Positions 8,429 through 16,372 are shown, counted from the first letter of the stretch. The stretch is 64,000 bases of DNA from a bacterium (GCA_021799575.1 JAJZAD010000003.1:1-64000), one strand, 5' to 3'. A program made the numbers and translations. Notes: generated from the letters alone by a model not told the origin.

Positions 8429-9904
8429 TTACTCAATAGTGGCGCCTCCACCGAATATAGAATTAATTGTTTCCAGTTCATCGGGGAAACGTTTATCCGG
8501 TTCGGTTTTATTGAGTTGCGATGGATCAACTCTACATTCAATGATTATGTTTTTTCCTGTCGATTGAAAAATGGCGTTTTGAATTATTTCTCGATTCTTC
8601 GGTTCGGATACCCGCTTTTGATGAAAGGGAAATGCAAACGCTAATTTTATCGTTCCGGAACGGCTAAAATCTACATTCGCCATTCTAACAATCCCATATA
8701 GAGTATTGTATCTGGACTTCAACAGATTAAGCACCTCTTGCCAGGTATTTTGATCTAGGCTTGCTTTAGGCGGTAACTTGTTTCTATTGGCTATAGACTC
8801 TACTAGAGAAGGCTCAATAGGCGTTGGTTTTTTCGGTTTTAGCTTTGCAGCCTGGTCCGGTACGGTCGAATCGAGCGGAGGTGCTTTATCGGATGTCTTA
8901 ATTGGCTTATTGATAGGTTCGGCTTTAACCGTTTTAGGACTCATACTATTTGCTAGGTTTTTCAATATGCCTATTTCTAATGATTGGCTAGGGGCATAAG
9001 AGCCGGGAACTTCGATTAAATTCTCCAGTAATTTCAGCGATATTTCCATAGACAATAGAGGGCTTTGGGCAATAATGCGTTCCCGGATTTTACTTCCTAA
9101 TCGAGAAGCTATATTGGCCGGTGGATATCCTTGTTCACCCAGCTCCTGAAGAGTTTTTACGATACCGCTAACCGAATCTGATTCTATCTGCTCGATTAAC
9201 GTATCTATGAGTTGATCTGGAGGCATCCCGAGTAACGTTAGGACCGTGTCGGCGCTTACCGGCTGGGAATAATTGGAGGCCTGGTCCATTAAGCTGATAC
9301 TATCTCTAAAGCTGCCTTGTCCGTGTTCGGCTATCAGCTTGAGGGCGTCATCGTCTATTTGTATATGTTCGTTATCAGCTATTACTCTTAAGTGAGCCAT
9401 GACTTTAGCGGCTTCGATCGGTTTAAATTGAAAACGCTGTGTCCTACTAATGATTGTTGCCGGTAATTTATGGGCTTCGGTGGTAGCTAGAATAAAGACT
9501 GCATGGCTAGGCGGTTCTTCAAGAGTTTTTAGAAGCACATTAAAGGATTCCCTGGTTAGCATATGTACCTCGTCAATAATATAGACTTTGTATTTTGCAC
9601 TGACCGGTGCGACGTATACCTTTTCGATTAATTCTTTGGTTTCCTCAAGCTTTCGATTAGAAGCCGCATCGATCTCGATAATATCTATATGGCCGCTGTC
9701 ATCTTTATATTCGAGTTGGTTAATATCATGAGCTAGAATACGCGCAATAGAGGTTTTTCCAATCCCTTTAGGCCCGGTAAAAAGATAGGCATGTGCTATT
9801 CGGCCGGTTTTGACAGCCTGAGCCAGGGTTTTGGTAATGTGTTCCTGACCCACTATCTCATCTAACGACCTTGACCGGTATTTACGGTACAGCACTTGAC
9901 CCAT
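8429..9904 (-). CDS. dnaX: DNA polymerase III clamp-loader subunit DnaX, zinc module absent
   Basis: A 491-residue DnaX with P-loop TGPKGIGKTSIARI (about 44-57), Walker B YIIDEVHMLT, the sensor 1 region, and arginine-finger motif IISRTQRF. The ATPase core loads the beta clamp at the fork. Between the P-loop helix and DIIEIDAAS there are only about 20 residues (AHDINQLEYKDDSGHI) where most DnaX proteins have a longer insert with a four-cysteine zinc module, so that module is missing. A proline/lysine-rich linker (about 340-390) joins the C-terminal domain. No correctly framed slippery heptamer for a gamma product was seen. Confidence 0.96.
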   Translation of the reverse strand: MGQVLYRKYRSRSLDEIVGQEHITKTLAQAVKTGRIAHAYLFTGPKGIGKTSIARILAHDINQLEYKDDSGHIDIIEIDAASNRKLEETKELIEKVYVAPVSAKYKVYIIDEVHMLTRESFNVLLKTLEEPPSHAVFILATTEAHKLPATIISRTQRFQFKPIEAAKVMAHLRVIADNEHIQIDDDALKLIAEHGQGSFRDSISLMDQASNYSQPVSADTVLTLLGMPPDQLIDTLIEQIESDSVSGIVKTLQELGEQGYPPANIASRLGSKIRERIIAQSPLLSMEISLKLLENLIEVPGSYAPSQSLEIGILKNLANSMSPKTVKAEPINKPIKTSDKAPPLDSTVPDQAAKLKPKKPTPIEPSLVESIANRNKLPPKASLDQNTWQEVLNLLKSRYNTLYGIVRMANVDFSRSGTIKLAFAFPFHQKRVSEPKNREIIQNAIFQSTGKNIIIECRVDPSQLNKTEPDKRFPDELETINSIFGGGATIE

Positions 9905-9982
9905 AAGCTATAAAGTTATTATAGACCAACTGTGTGCTTGAAGCGGTGTTTTCTATTAATTTAGCTACAAAACAGCTGTTAA

Positions 9983-10489
9983 TTACAGTGCGGCTTCAAG
10001 TGCCGCCCACTCAGCACTCTCGTCCTCCGGAATGTTGGCACTAACCTGGTCTCCGGGTTTGGCTTTGAAATAAGTTACGCTGGCTAACAGTACCCGATAA
10101 TTTTTACCGTTGACATTTATAAAGTAATGGCCGTTTTCAAGGCTTAAAGTACCGACCACTTGTTTACGCGGTACAGGACCGATCTGCTTGTATAAAAACG
10201 CACCGTCTTCGGCGATCGTCAGTTTTAAGATGTCTCCCTGAACGAGCTTGGACTTTGACGCGTAGTTAGCCGGCACGGGATATGTTTTACTGTCGCTGCC
10301 GACCATGTTTTGACCGTCAAATACACCCTCAATCACCTTACCCAACGTTTCGTCTCTAACAATAGGAGCAATCTTCTCGTCATCACCAACTAGACTGATA
10401 AGCAATTCACTTGCAGCAGCGAGATTAGTTTCGGCTTCTCTGATAAGTGATCTTAGCCTCTTAATCTGTTTATCTGGTACGTCTGCCAT
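9983..10489 (-). CDS. Conserved-looking unknown: helical N-terminus plus beta-rich domain
   Basis: The 168-residue protein starts with a predicted coiled coil (DKQIKRLRSLIREAETNLAAASELL, about 6-30), then a beta-rich domain beginning GKVIEGVFDGQNMVG with regularly spaced short strands (KTYPVPANYASKSKLV, DILKLTI, VVGTLSLENGHYFINVNGKNYRVL) and an acidic tail. The C-terminal part could be an OB- or barrel-like fold. No catalytic motif is visible. It lies between dnaX and rplL on the same strand. I do not recognise a named family. Confidence 0.75.
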   Translation of the reverse strand: MADVPDKQIKRLRSLIREAETNLAAASELLISLVGDDEKIAPIVRDETLGKVIEGVFDGQNMVGSDSKTYPVPANYASKSKLVQGDILKLTIAEDGAFLYKQIGPVPRKQVVGTLSLENGHYFINVNGKNYRVLLASVTYFKAKPGDQVSANIPEDESAEWAALEAAL

Positions 10490-10592
10490 ATATTTCTCTT
10501 GCTCAGCCTCTTCTCTTAGGATATTTGTATAGGTAAAAAGCTAACTTTAAACTACCATTATTGTCCTATAAAGTCAAAATTTCTGTGGATAA

Positions 10593-10669
10593 AATACGGA
10601 AGCTTAACATAACTTCTCTTAACTTGGGCTTGTACTTTTAGCCTAATTTAGGTTGTAGGCTTCCGTATT
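10593..10669 (-). repeat. 11-bp inverted repeat enclosing a 55-base loop after rplL
   Basis: AATACGGAAGC at 10593-10603 is the exact reverse complement of GCTTCCGTATT at 10659-10669. The loop itself holds a smaller hairpin (GCCTA/TAGGC around CCTAAATTAGG on the minus strand). On the minus strand the outer stem is followed by TTATCC, a poor U-tract. It lies between rplL and the 168-residue unknown and could be an operon-end stem-loop, an RNA-processing site or a small RNA. Confidence 0.45.
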
Positions 10670-10690
10670 CATTAGTTTTTTACCGGATTT

Positions 10691-11074
10691 TTAGTTCAGA
10701 TCGACAGTTGCTCCGGCCTCTTCAAGTTTCTTTTTGGCAGCCTCGGCCTCTTCTGTCTTGACTTTCTCAAGTATCGGCTTGGGGGCGGTATCAACTAAAG
10801 CTTTGGCTTCACCCAGCCCTAAATTGGTGATTTCCTTTACCGCCTTAATTACTGCTACTTTTTGCGAACCGGGATCTTTCAGAATTACGTCGTATTCACT
10901 TTTAACTGCCTCTTCCGGGGCAGTTTGTTCAGCACCTGCTACTGGAGCTGCAACAGCTACAGCTGCGGCTGCCGGCTCGATACCGTATTTTTCTTTTAGC
11001 GTATTACTTAGTTCATTTACTTCTAGAACTGTTAATCCTACCAGTTCTTCGGCTATTTTTTCAATATTTGCCAT
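10691..11074 (-). CDS. rplL: 50S ribosomal protein L7/L12
   Basis: A 127-residue stalk protein that recruits translational GTPases. It has the N-terminal dimerisation helix ([21 protein letters not shown]), an alanine-rich hinge ([13 protein letters not shown]) and the conserved C-terminal domain containing [25 protein letters not shown] textbook AAGGAGG ribosome-binding site precedes the ATG. It lies 22 bases after rplJ and shares the L10-controlled transcript. Confidence 0.98.
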   Translation of the reverse strand: MANIEKIAEELVGLTVLEVNELSNTLKEKYGIEPAAAAVAVAAPVAGAEQTAPEEAVKSEYDVILKDPGSQKVAVIKAVKEITNLGLGEAKALVDTAPKPILEKVKTEEAEAAKKKLEEAGATVDLN

Positions 11075-11096
11075 TGGCTTCCTCCTTAAATTATAT

Positions 11097-11618
11097 TTAT
11101 GCTGCTTTTGCTTTCAAACCGGAAATAATATTTGTTAGGTTGCCGTTCGTAGCAGCAACGATTGAACGAATTGGTGACTGGAGTAGAGCTATTACTGAGC
11201 CGATTAGTACAGGTTTGTTTGGTAAATCGGCCAGTGTTTTAACCTGTTCGGCATCTAACCATTTGCCTTCAGTGGTAATGGCACCTACAAATTCGACTAT
11301 CGGTTTTTGCTTTGCGAAAGTGGCGATACTTTGTGCCGGAGCCACCTCGTCTTCCGGATTGAAAGCATATATAAGCATACCTTGCAATTGACTTAAGTCC
11401 AGGTTTTTATATTGTTCTAAGTGTTTGATCGATTGCATGACTAGCCGGTTTTTAACTACTTTGATGGTTGTATTACCGGTTTTAGCCTGAGACCTTAAGG
11501 TCTGCATATCTTTAACCGACATTCCCTGATATCTGGCAATGACGGTAAGCTTAGATGTTTTCAGCAGTTGCTCTACGTTTTCAACTACCTGCTCTTTTTT
11601 CGATCTTGATAAAGGCAT
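11097..11618 (-). CDS. rplJ: 50S ribosomal protein L10
   Basis: The product begins [24 protein letters not shown], has the L10 core ([17 protein letters not shown]) and ends in the helix that binds L12 dimers. The ORF track starts at 11663, but the ATG at 11618 is preceded by AAGGAAG and matches the family start, giving 173 residues. L10 anchors the L12 stalk on the ribosome and also binds its own mRNA leader, found just upstream. Confidence 0.97.
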   Translation of the reverse strand: MPLSRSKKEQVVENVEQLLKTSKLTVIARYQGMSVKDMQTLRSQAKTGNTTIKVVKNRLVMQSIKHLEQYKNLDLSQLQGMLIYAFNPEDEVAPAQSIATFAKQKPIVEFVGAITTEGKWLDAEQVKTLADLPNKPVLIGSVIALLQSPIRSIVAATNGNLTNIISGLKAKAA

Positions 11619-11705
11619 GTTGCTTCCTTGAAATGTCTTTAGAAAGTAATTCGTTAAAAACAAATGGTATCGACCGGACCATTTGCGACTTTGACAGCTG
11701 CCTAT

Positions 11706-11741
11706 AAAAAAGTCTTTTCGCGTCTATTAAGACCAAAGACT
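11706..11741 (-). terminator. Attenuator terminator in the rplJ leader
   Basis: On the minus strand AGTCTTT-gGTCT-taat-AGAC-gcga-AAAGACT forms a nested stem (11711-11741) followed directly by a run of T (about 11706-11710 on the plus strand as A). It lies about 90 bases before the rplJ start, within the leader. Its 5' arm contains GTCTTTGG (plus-strand 11733-11740), which is also complementary to CCAAAGAC earlier in the leader, allowing an alternative antiterminator pairing. Confidence 0.75.
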
Positions 11742-11763
11742 GTTTTACTTTATCGAGTGACAT

Positions 11764-11818
11764 ACACCTCGGCGACATTATTAAGTGCGAAACACCGTCG
11801 CTGTCTTTGGCAACTTGA
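11764..11818 (-). promoter_or_regulatory. Ribosomal protein L10 leader RNA
   Basis: The minus strand reads TTGCCAAAGACAGCGACGGTG, then CTTAATAATGTCGCCGAGGTG. GCGAC/GTCGC pair, and the flanking ACCAAAGACAG-type and TTAATAxxxxxCCGAGGT segments match the well-known L10 leader consensus (kink-turn-like L10 site). It starts essentially at the predicted transcription start and precedes the attenuator. L10-L12 binding here would repress rplJ-rplL expression. Confidence 0.85.
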
Positions 11819-11824
11819 GTAGAA

Positions 11825-11853
11825 ATTATACCAGACTACAGATCATTACGCAA
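11825..11853 (-). promoter_or_regulatory. Promoter of rplJ-rplL
   Basis: On the minus strand TTGCGT (11848-11853), a 17-base spacer and TATAAT (11825-11830), with TGG just before TATAAT giving an extended -10. The -35 overlaps the last codons of the upstream 76-residue gene. The predicted start lies around 11818, right at the L10 leader. Confidence 0.75.
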
Positions 11854-12066
11854 AGGTTGAATAGTTCGGCTTAATATTTCTTCGGCAATTGTTAACCCCG
11901 CCAGTTCACGGTTATTTTTTTGATATTCAGATTCGGCTTGTTCGATAATGGCTTTAGGGGCTGCCGGCGGATCTTCCGGTAAGGGTAGTGACTCAAAATC
12001 ATTCCTAGGATAATATCCGTAGTACCGGTATCCTCTAGCTATAGCATCTGCCGAGTCGTGGGACAT
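11836..12066 (-). CDS. Small unknown protein, 76 residues
   Basis: Starts MSHDSADAIARGYRYYGYYP, then a proline-rich centre (LPLPEDPPAAPKAI) and an amphipathic helix (AESEYQKNNRELAGLTIAEEIL). No membrane segment, signal peptide or known motif. AAGGAG precedes the ATG at good spacing, and a structured leader with promoter lies upstream, which supports a real gene. It ends just before the rplJ promoter. Function unknown. Confidence 0.65.
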   Translation of the reverse strand: MSHDSADAIARGYRYYGYYPRNDFESLPLPEDPPAAPKAIIEQAESEYQKNNRELAGLTIAEEILSRTIQPLRNDL

Positions 12067-12095
12067 ATGTTTCTCCTTGATTAATAATTAAAATA

Positions 12096-12251
12096 GGCTT
12101 CTTGGTTGAAGCCTTTCTGACTGTTTTCGGACGTGGATTTCGTTTTTAGCAAACGAGGGCTTCAACCACTGGCGAGTCCAGTCCGCTACGGACTAGAATG
12201 AACAACATTTCTTCATTTCGCCTAAGGTTCAAGCACATAGGCAATTGTTTA
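12096..12251 (-). promoter_or_regulatory. Structured leader with mutually exclusive hairpins before the 76-residue gene
   Basis: GGCTTC (12096-12101) pairs with GAAGCC (12108-12113) and is followed on the minus strand by TATTTTAATTATT, a weak terminator. GGTTGAAGCC (12104-12113) is also an exact reverse complement of GGCTTCAACC (12158-12167), so the two pairings exclude each other. Further hairpins are CGTTT/AAACG, AGTCCG-CTA-CGGACT (about 12179-12193) and GGCGA/TCGCC closing it. This looks like an attenuator; no known riboswitch consensus was recognised. Confidence 0.45.
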
Positions 12252-12275
12252 CTATAAAACCTGGTATGTAGTCAA
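12246..12275 (-). promoter_or_regulatory. Putative promoter for the 76-residue gene
   Basis: On the minus strand TTGACT (12270-12275), an 18-base spacer, then TAAACA (12246-12251). The -35 is good, the -10 mediocre. It would start transcription about 170 bases before the small gene, at the head of the structured leader. Confidence 0.4.
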
Positions 12276-12342
12276 ATATTTTTTAACTTCATGAAGGCAT
12301 TTTTGTCTTCTAAGTTGACAAAATGTGGTATAAACAATCTAT

Positions 12343-12636
12343 ATGGATCATGAATACGACTGGCAAAATGATGGAGGTATATTTATTCCGGAAAATGATT
12401 CCGGTCATGCTCTAGCCGAAGAGATTGATGACATTTTTCGGCATACGGGTTCTTCTCTCGAACAATACATGAAGAGGTATTATCCTGATCCGAAAATGGA
12501 TATTGTGCCATCTAAACTTAGTCTTAAAGAAAAGTTTGCTCTGGGGGCCTTTATAGGGGTTGCTGCCGTAGGAGGAGTTACCGGATTTTTCTATATCGCC
12601 AGCCAATTCATGGAATCCGTTAAGTATACACACTAG
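12343..12636 (+). CDS. Small single-pass membrane protein, unknown
   Basis: The 97-residue product has an acidic, soluble N-terminal 60 residues (starting MDHEYDWQNDGGIF) and one membrane helix near the end (FALGAFIGVAAVGGVTGFFYIA, about 65-86). No Shine-Dalgarno precedes the ATG. It stands alone on the plus strand between minus-strand operons. No family recognised; coding status is probable because the frame is open and the hydrophobic helix is clear. Confidence 0.55.
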   Translation: MDHEYDWQNDGGIFIPENDSGHALAEEIDDIFRHTGSSLEQYMKRYYPDPKMDIVPSKLSLKEKFALGAFIGVAAVGGVTGFFYIASQFMESVKYTH

Positions 12637-12787
12637 GTTAGACAAGAGTTATACAAGGTATTTTTACGTGTTTATAGCGTTATGATTAATAATCGGCTGG
12701 TATGTTCGTAAGACTTTTACTGCTTTTTTTTAAGCTTAATTCGCTTACCAGTTGTTCAAAAATATAGATCAGTGTTTATTTGACTAC

Positions 12788-12816
12788 TTGACAGTATAGT
12801 TGCATAGGCGTAATGT
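12788..12816 (+). promoter_or_regulatory. Promoter of the 146-residue unknown gene
   Basis: TTGACA (12788-12793), a 17-base spacer and TAATGT (12811-12816). The predicted start leaves a leader of only about 15 bases, purely A-rich before the ATG at 12838, with no Shine-Dalgarno. Confidence 0.6.
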
Positions 12817-12837
12817 TAATTTCGGTTTTTAAAAAAA

Positions 12838-13278
12838 ATGAGTATCAGTGTCGAAAATAGGTTAGGAGTGAAGCCAGCTAATGGTGTGGAAACACCTATT
12901 GCTATGGTATCTCTTGAAGAGCAGATCATAAAGCATTTAGGCTGGTTGTTTCAAGAGCGTTTAACTCACATACCCACCTTAAATGTTGGATTAAAAACGG
13001 TTGAGCAAGGCATAAGAGACGAAGCCGTGAAGAGAGTGCTTAAGGAGTTAGGAATAGAAGAAGTTCCTGATTCTTACCATCCCAATTATGTTCGGTATGG
13101 AGATATTGAGTATTACAAAAAGTTTGATGAAAGCGCAACCATGCCTCAGTGTGAACCGTTACTTGTGCTGGATAGTTCCGGAAATGACACTGGAATTACC
13201 ACTAACATAGGTTGCTCATATGTGCTCGGACCTCGAAAAACCGATATCTATGGTGTAACCTTTCATATCCTTCAGTAA
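12838..13278 (+). CDS. Unknown soluble protein, 146 residues
   Basis: Begins MSISVENRLGVKPANGVETP; middle part is helical (LEEQIIKHLGWLFQERL, TVEQGIRDEAVKRVLKELG), followed by a tyrosine-rich stretch (HPNYVRYGDIEYYKKF) and a short beta-rich end with GPRKTDIYGVTFHIL. No signal peptide or membrane helix. A perfect -35 with 17-base spacing lies just upstream, supporting expression as a single-gene unit. No family recognised. Confidence 0.6.
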   Translation: MSISVENRLGVKPANGVETPIAMVSLEEQIIKHLGWLFQERLTHIPTLNVGLKTVEQGIRDEAVKRVLKELGIEEVPDSYHPNYVRYGDIEYYKKFDESATMPQCEPLLVLDSSGNDTGITTNIGCSYVLGPRKTDIYGVTFHILQ

Positions 13279-13314
13279 AACAGTGGCGGCTTGGTCTACT
13301 GACCACGCTATCGT

Positions 13315-15666
13315 TTAACTATCTGAGGCTTGTTTGGCTAGTTTTGCCATTTTAAATTGAGTGTATTTTTCGGCTGCTAATCTGTTTAATTCCGGATCTT
13401 CATCCTTGTTAATAAATATCATACCTGCCGCCAATAACGGATGTACCTCTGAAACTTTATCGTGCATTGCCTGAACCAGTTTCCTATAACCCGGATGTCC
13501 TTGCGGGCTGGTTCTGAGCTCGTGAAGATGATAAGCCTCTCTGGCGTTATAGGTTACTTTCCAGCGTAAACGATGACCTAGCAAGGTAGCATACTGGGCT
13601 TCGTTTTCGTATCCGGCTGCCTGTAATTCGCTATATAATTTAACGGATATATCAAAAGCCTGTTCAAATTGTTCGCTAAGGCCCGCTTCATCAACTAACT
13701 TAGGTATTTCGTATCCGTAGCGCGGGTTCAGTTTTTGCCAGACTAAATCGTCAACCATTCGGTGTCGTTGTAAATCTCTAAAAATACCGTAATCGCAAAT
13801 TAGATCCCAACTGTAATGAACTTTTTCCAAGGCTCTTCCCGGTCGATGCCGCCGATTCAGCCTTTCTCCCAAATAAGTCGTTACGACTTTAGTTTTCTGC
13901 TCGAAAGTCCATTTAGCCAGTATATCTCTGATTGATGCAAGCGGTAGATTGCTGTACTCATAAAGCATATCGGCGACAATATCCAGTTCGTTTCTAGGCC
14001 AAAAGTCTACAAGTGCTACGCTTTCGGTTTGGCTTGGAGCGATTGTTTTATTAATTGTCTTATCTGCGAGTAGCTGCATTGCTTTCTGGTTGTTGGCCTT
14101 GTAAGCCACAAATGCACCGCCACGCTCGGGTTTATCTGCCCGTTCTAGGAACATTGGCATTATTTTACGTGCCTCGTTGAGGAGTTTTTGTCCTGTTTCT
14201 CTGGCTTCGGACATCGGATCGGCTAATAAATGCATGATCATAGATTCTAGAGCCTGAGCCGAGGCGAAAATACCGACAGTTGAAGTGGTACAGACAGGTA
14301 AAATCGAACGGGCTGCATCACAGGCCTGAGCCTTGACTGCCGATCGAAAAGCGGCGTCACGTTCGTTTTTATTCACTTTGCTGGTAGCTTCAATGTAACT
14401 TGTTAATTTGTGCACCATGTCAGAGTAAATATCGAATATTTTATCCATAGACCTTACATACTTACGTTTGAGGGTTGATTCTAAATCCCGAGGTGTAAAA
14501 TACCGATAATGATTATGTTCATCTTTCTTATCGAAATAAATGTAGCGAGTTGATTGTTCCAGATATGCTGCGAGCCTTCCCCACTCTAACTTTTTAGTTA
14601 GTAAGTTCGAAGCATCTTCTACTACCATATGTATGCCTGTTAGTTGTTGCACCGAATCATCTCCATAAGCAGTAATAACCCGTTTCAACAAGTCTGCATC
14701 CCGTCCCGCTTGGGTGACATTGGCAAATTCATCAAGCAGAGTAACGCGCATGTCGTCACCGCGTCTAGAAAGCCTAGCCATGGCTGCTGCTACCGTTACC
14801 GGGGACAGATTATTATAAAAAGCATAAACGTTTGAATCCAGACTTGTAACATAGGACTTGAGTAACAACTTACCCCGTTCGGTAATTGCATAGCCTTTAT
14901 CTTGCTTGACGACCAGTAGCTCGGGATCGATGTACTGTTGTGGCGAGGCTTTGGTTGTTAAAGGCGGCTCAATACTTGTACTCGTGTCCGGGATAGAGCT
15001 TCTCCTTATCTCGGTTTTGGTGCTGTCCTGTAGCGAAGTCCTCTCAGCCATTGTTTTAACTACGATCGGCCAAATTCTCTGGGTTACTTCTTCCTTTGAA
15101 CCGTTCGCAACAACAACAGGGAAACCGCGTTGGTTGGCCTCCCAGAGATAACCGGCTCTTACTCTTTCTAAAAATTCGGCATCTAAATTATCGAATCGCT
15201 CACCTTGATTAATTTTTTGCTTGCGCTCCAATAGGGTCTGGACCGGCGCGTCCAATACTATCGTGAGATCCGGTTCGATACCGTTAACCGCAAAGTTGAT
15301 AATCCGGTTAATGGTTTCATAGTCAGGTACATCTCCCCTGCCATAATACTGGACCGCCAAGGTTGTTAAATAGCTACGGTCGACTATACAATAAATGCCT
15401 TTTTCCGTGCTGTTTTTTATCACCTGTAGTGACTGAGCACGCGCTGCGTTGTACAGTAACACTTCAGTGATGGTGTTAATCGGATAGTTCGGGTCCTGTG
15501 TCAGATGACGAATAGCTCTAGCCGTAAGGTCACTTTGCGAATCTGGTTCACGAAGTGTTTTGACGGCCAAACCGGCAGACTGTAACCGTTTAGCCAATTC
15601 CGAAACTTGAGTCGTCTTACCGACGCCTTCCGGGCCTTCGATTACAATATATTTGCCCTTAATCAT
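13315..15666 (-). CDS. Thymidylate kinase fused to two ThyX (flavin-dependent thymidylate synthase) modules
   Basis: A 783-residue three-part protein. Residues 1-205 are thymidylate kinase: P-loop GPEGVGKTT (11-19), DRSYL, and the LID region RKQKINQGERFDN. A linker rich in S, T and P (206-245) follows. Residues about 246-530 form a first ThyX-like module and about 545-783 a second. In module 1 the RHR-x7-S signature is WGR-x7-S (362-372; EQSTRY kept, RHR lost); in module 2 RHR is intact (634-636) but the serine is absent (LNPRYGY), while the C-terminal NAR motif is kept. ThyX makes dTMP from dUMP with FAD and methylene-folate; the kinase makes dTDP. The gene overlaps dcd by 8 bases. A pseudo-heterodimeric ThyX is inferred. 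Confidence 0.9.
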   Translation of the reverse strand: MIKGKYIVIEGPEGVGKTTQVSELAKRLQSAGLAVKTLREPDSQSDLTARAIRHLTQDPNYPINTITEVLLYNAARAQSLQVIKNSTEKGIYCIVDRSYLTTLAVQYYGRGDVPDYETINRIINFAVNGIEPDLTIVLDAPVQTLLERKQKINQGERFDNLDAEFLERVRAGYLWEANQRGFPVVVANGSKEEVTQRIWPIVVKTMAERTSLQDSTKTEIRRSSIPDTSTSIEPPLTTKASPQQYIDPELLVVKQDKGYAITERGKLLLKSYVTSLDSNVYAFYNNLSPVTVAAAMARLSRRGDDMRVTLLDEFANVTQAGRDADLLKRVITAYGDDSVQQLTGIHMVVEDASNLLTKKLEWGRLAAYLEQSTRYIYFDKKDEHNHYRYFTPRDLESTLKRKYVRSMDKIFDIYSDMVHKLTSYIEATSKVNKNERDAAFRSAVKAQACDAARSILPVCTTSTVGIFASAQALESMIMHLLADPMSEARETGQKLLNEARKIMPMFLERADKPERGGAFVAYKANNQKAMQLLADKTINKTIAPSQTESVALVDFWPRNELDIVADMLYEYSNLPLASIRDILAKWTFEQKTKVVTTYLGERLNRRHRPGRALEKVHYSWDLICDYGIFRDLQRHRMVDDLVWQKLNPRYGYEIPKLVDEAGLSEQFEQAFDISVKLYSELQAAGYENEAQYATLLGHRLRWKVTYNAREAYHLHELRTSPQGHPGYRKLVQAMHDKVSEVHPLLAAGMIFINKDEDPELNRLAAEKYTQFKMAKLAKQASDS

Positions 15667-16372
15667 ACGGCATACCTTCTATTGGTGTAGGCATAGATCT
15701 TTCGTCTTTGTAGGCTTTAGGTAGCAGCATGTCCGGTGACCAGGTTCTAACAATCGTTTCCAGGTCAGAACCCTGCTGGTATTTACCGCTAAAACCGTTA
15801 TTTCTACCTTCCCCGTAACTGCCTTCTACTGGGCCTGTTTCCAAGAATACAGCCTGGGCTATTCTTTCCCCGACCGGTAATAGTATTGTTTCGCGTTGAT
15901 TCAAGTTGTAGATCTCTAAAGTTAGCCGGTTAATGTATCCCGGATCTACCCAACCGGCATCAAAACATACCGCTACACCGTTGCGTCCCCAACTAGACCG
16001 GGATTTTAGTTCGTAGGCACCAGGAGGCAAAATACCGAAAAATTCGTGTGTGTGAGCTAAAATGCGTTCGCCGGGTTTTAAAGCGATTACAGGGTGTTCC
16101 AACGGAATATTATTCAGGGGCTGGAAACCGTTTTGCTTGATCCATTGGGACTGGCTGCTGGCTTTATATGGTCCGTCAAAATAACGCTCCACGTCTTCCT
16201 TGTCAAAGGGGTTGTATATTGTGCGCTCATTCATACGCTCAATGCGATAATAATAATAACCTAGAGTTACGTCTAAACTGGCGTGGGCAATGTGTTTCGG
16301 GTTAAACGGCACACAAATAATATGCCCGTTCGTAATCGCATCTCGTATTTGGGTGTTACTGTAGACTCCCAA
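15659..16372 (-). CDS. dcd: dCTP deaminase (possibly dUMP-forming)
   Basis: A 237-residue member of the dCTP deaminase/dUTPase fold. Diagnostic stretches are LDVTLGYYYYR, the nucleotide-binding loop SRSSWGRNGVAV, the catalytic glutamate in RLTLEIYNLN, and the C-terminal QQGSDL tail. It converts dCTP to dUTP, or directly to dUMP in bifunctional forms, which cannot be told from sequence here. It is longer than the roughly 190-residue E. coli enzyme because of an insert at about 40-85. The start is a TTG with an AGGA upstream. It overlaps the Tmk-ThyX gene, so dUMP supply and use are cotranscribed. Confidence 0.92.
   Translation of the reverse strand: MGVYSNTQIRDAITNGHIICVPFNPKHIAHASLDVTLGYYYYRIERMNERTIYNPFDKEDVERYFDGPYKASSQSQWIKQNGFQPLNNIPLEHPVIALKPGERILAHTHEFFGILPPGAYELKSRSSWGRNGVAVCFDAGWVDPGYINRLTLEIYNLNQRETILLPVGERIAQAVFLETGPVEGSYGEGRNNGFSGKYQQGSDLETIVRTWSPDMLLPKAYKDERSMPTPIEGMPYD

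Noticed and set aside
8800-8860. A-rich run in dnaX as a frameshift site for a gamma subunit
   Set aside because: The AAAAAAC run is not in the reading frame needed for -1 slippage and no stimulating hairpin or nearby -1 stop was seen.
10734-11391. Plus-strand ORFs of 134 and 107 residues opposite rplL and rplJ
   Set aside because: They are low-complexity mirror frames of strongly supported ribosomal genes and have no ribosome-binding site.
12314-12335. TTGACA and TATAAA as a promoter for the 97-residue gene
   Set aside because: They are only 8 bases apart; the element at 17-base spacing would start transcription past the ATG.
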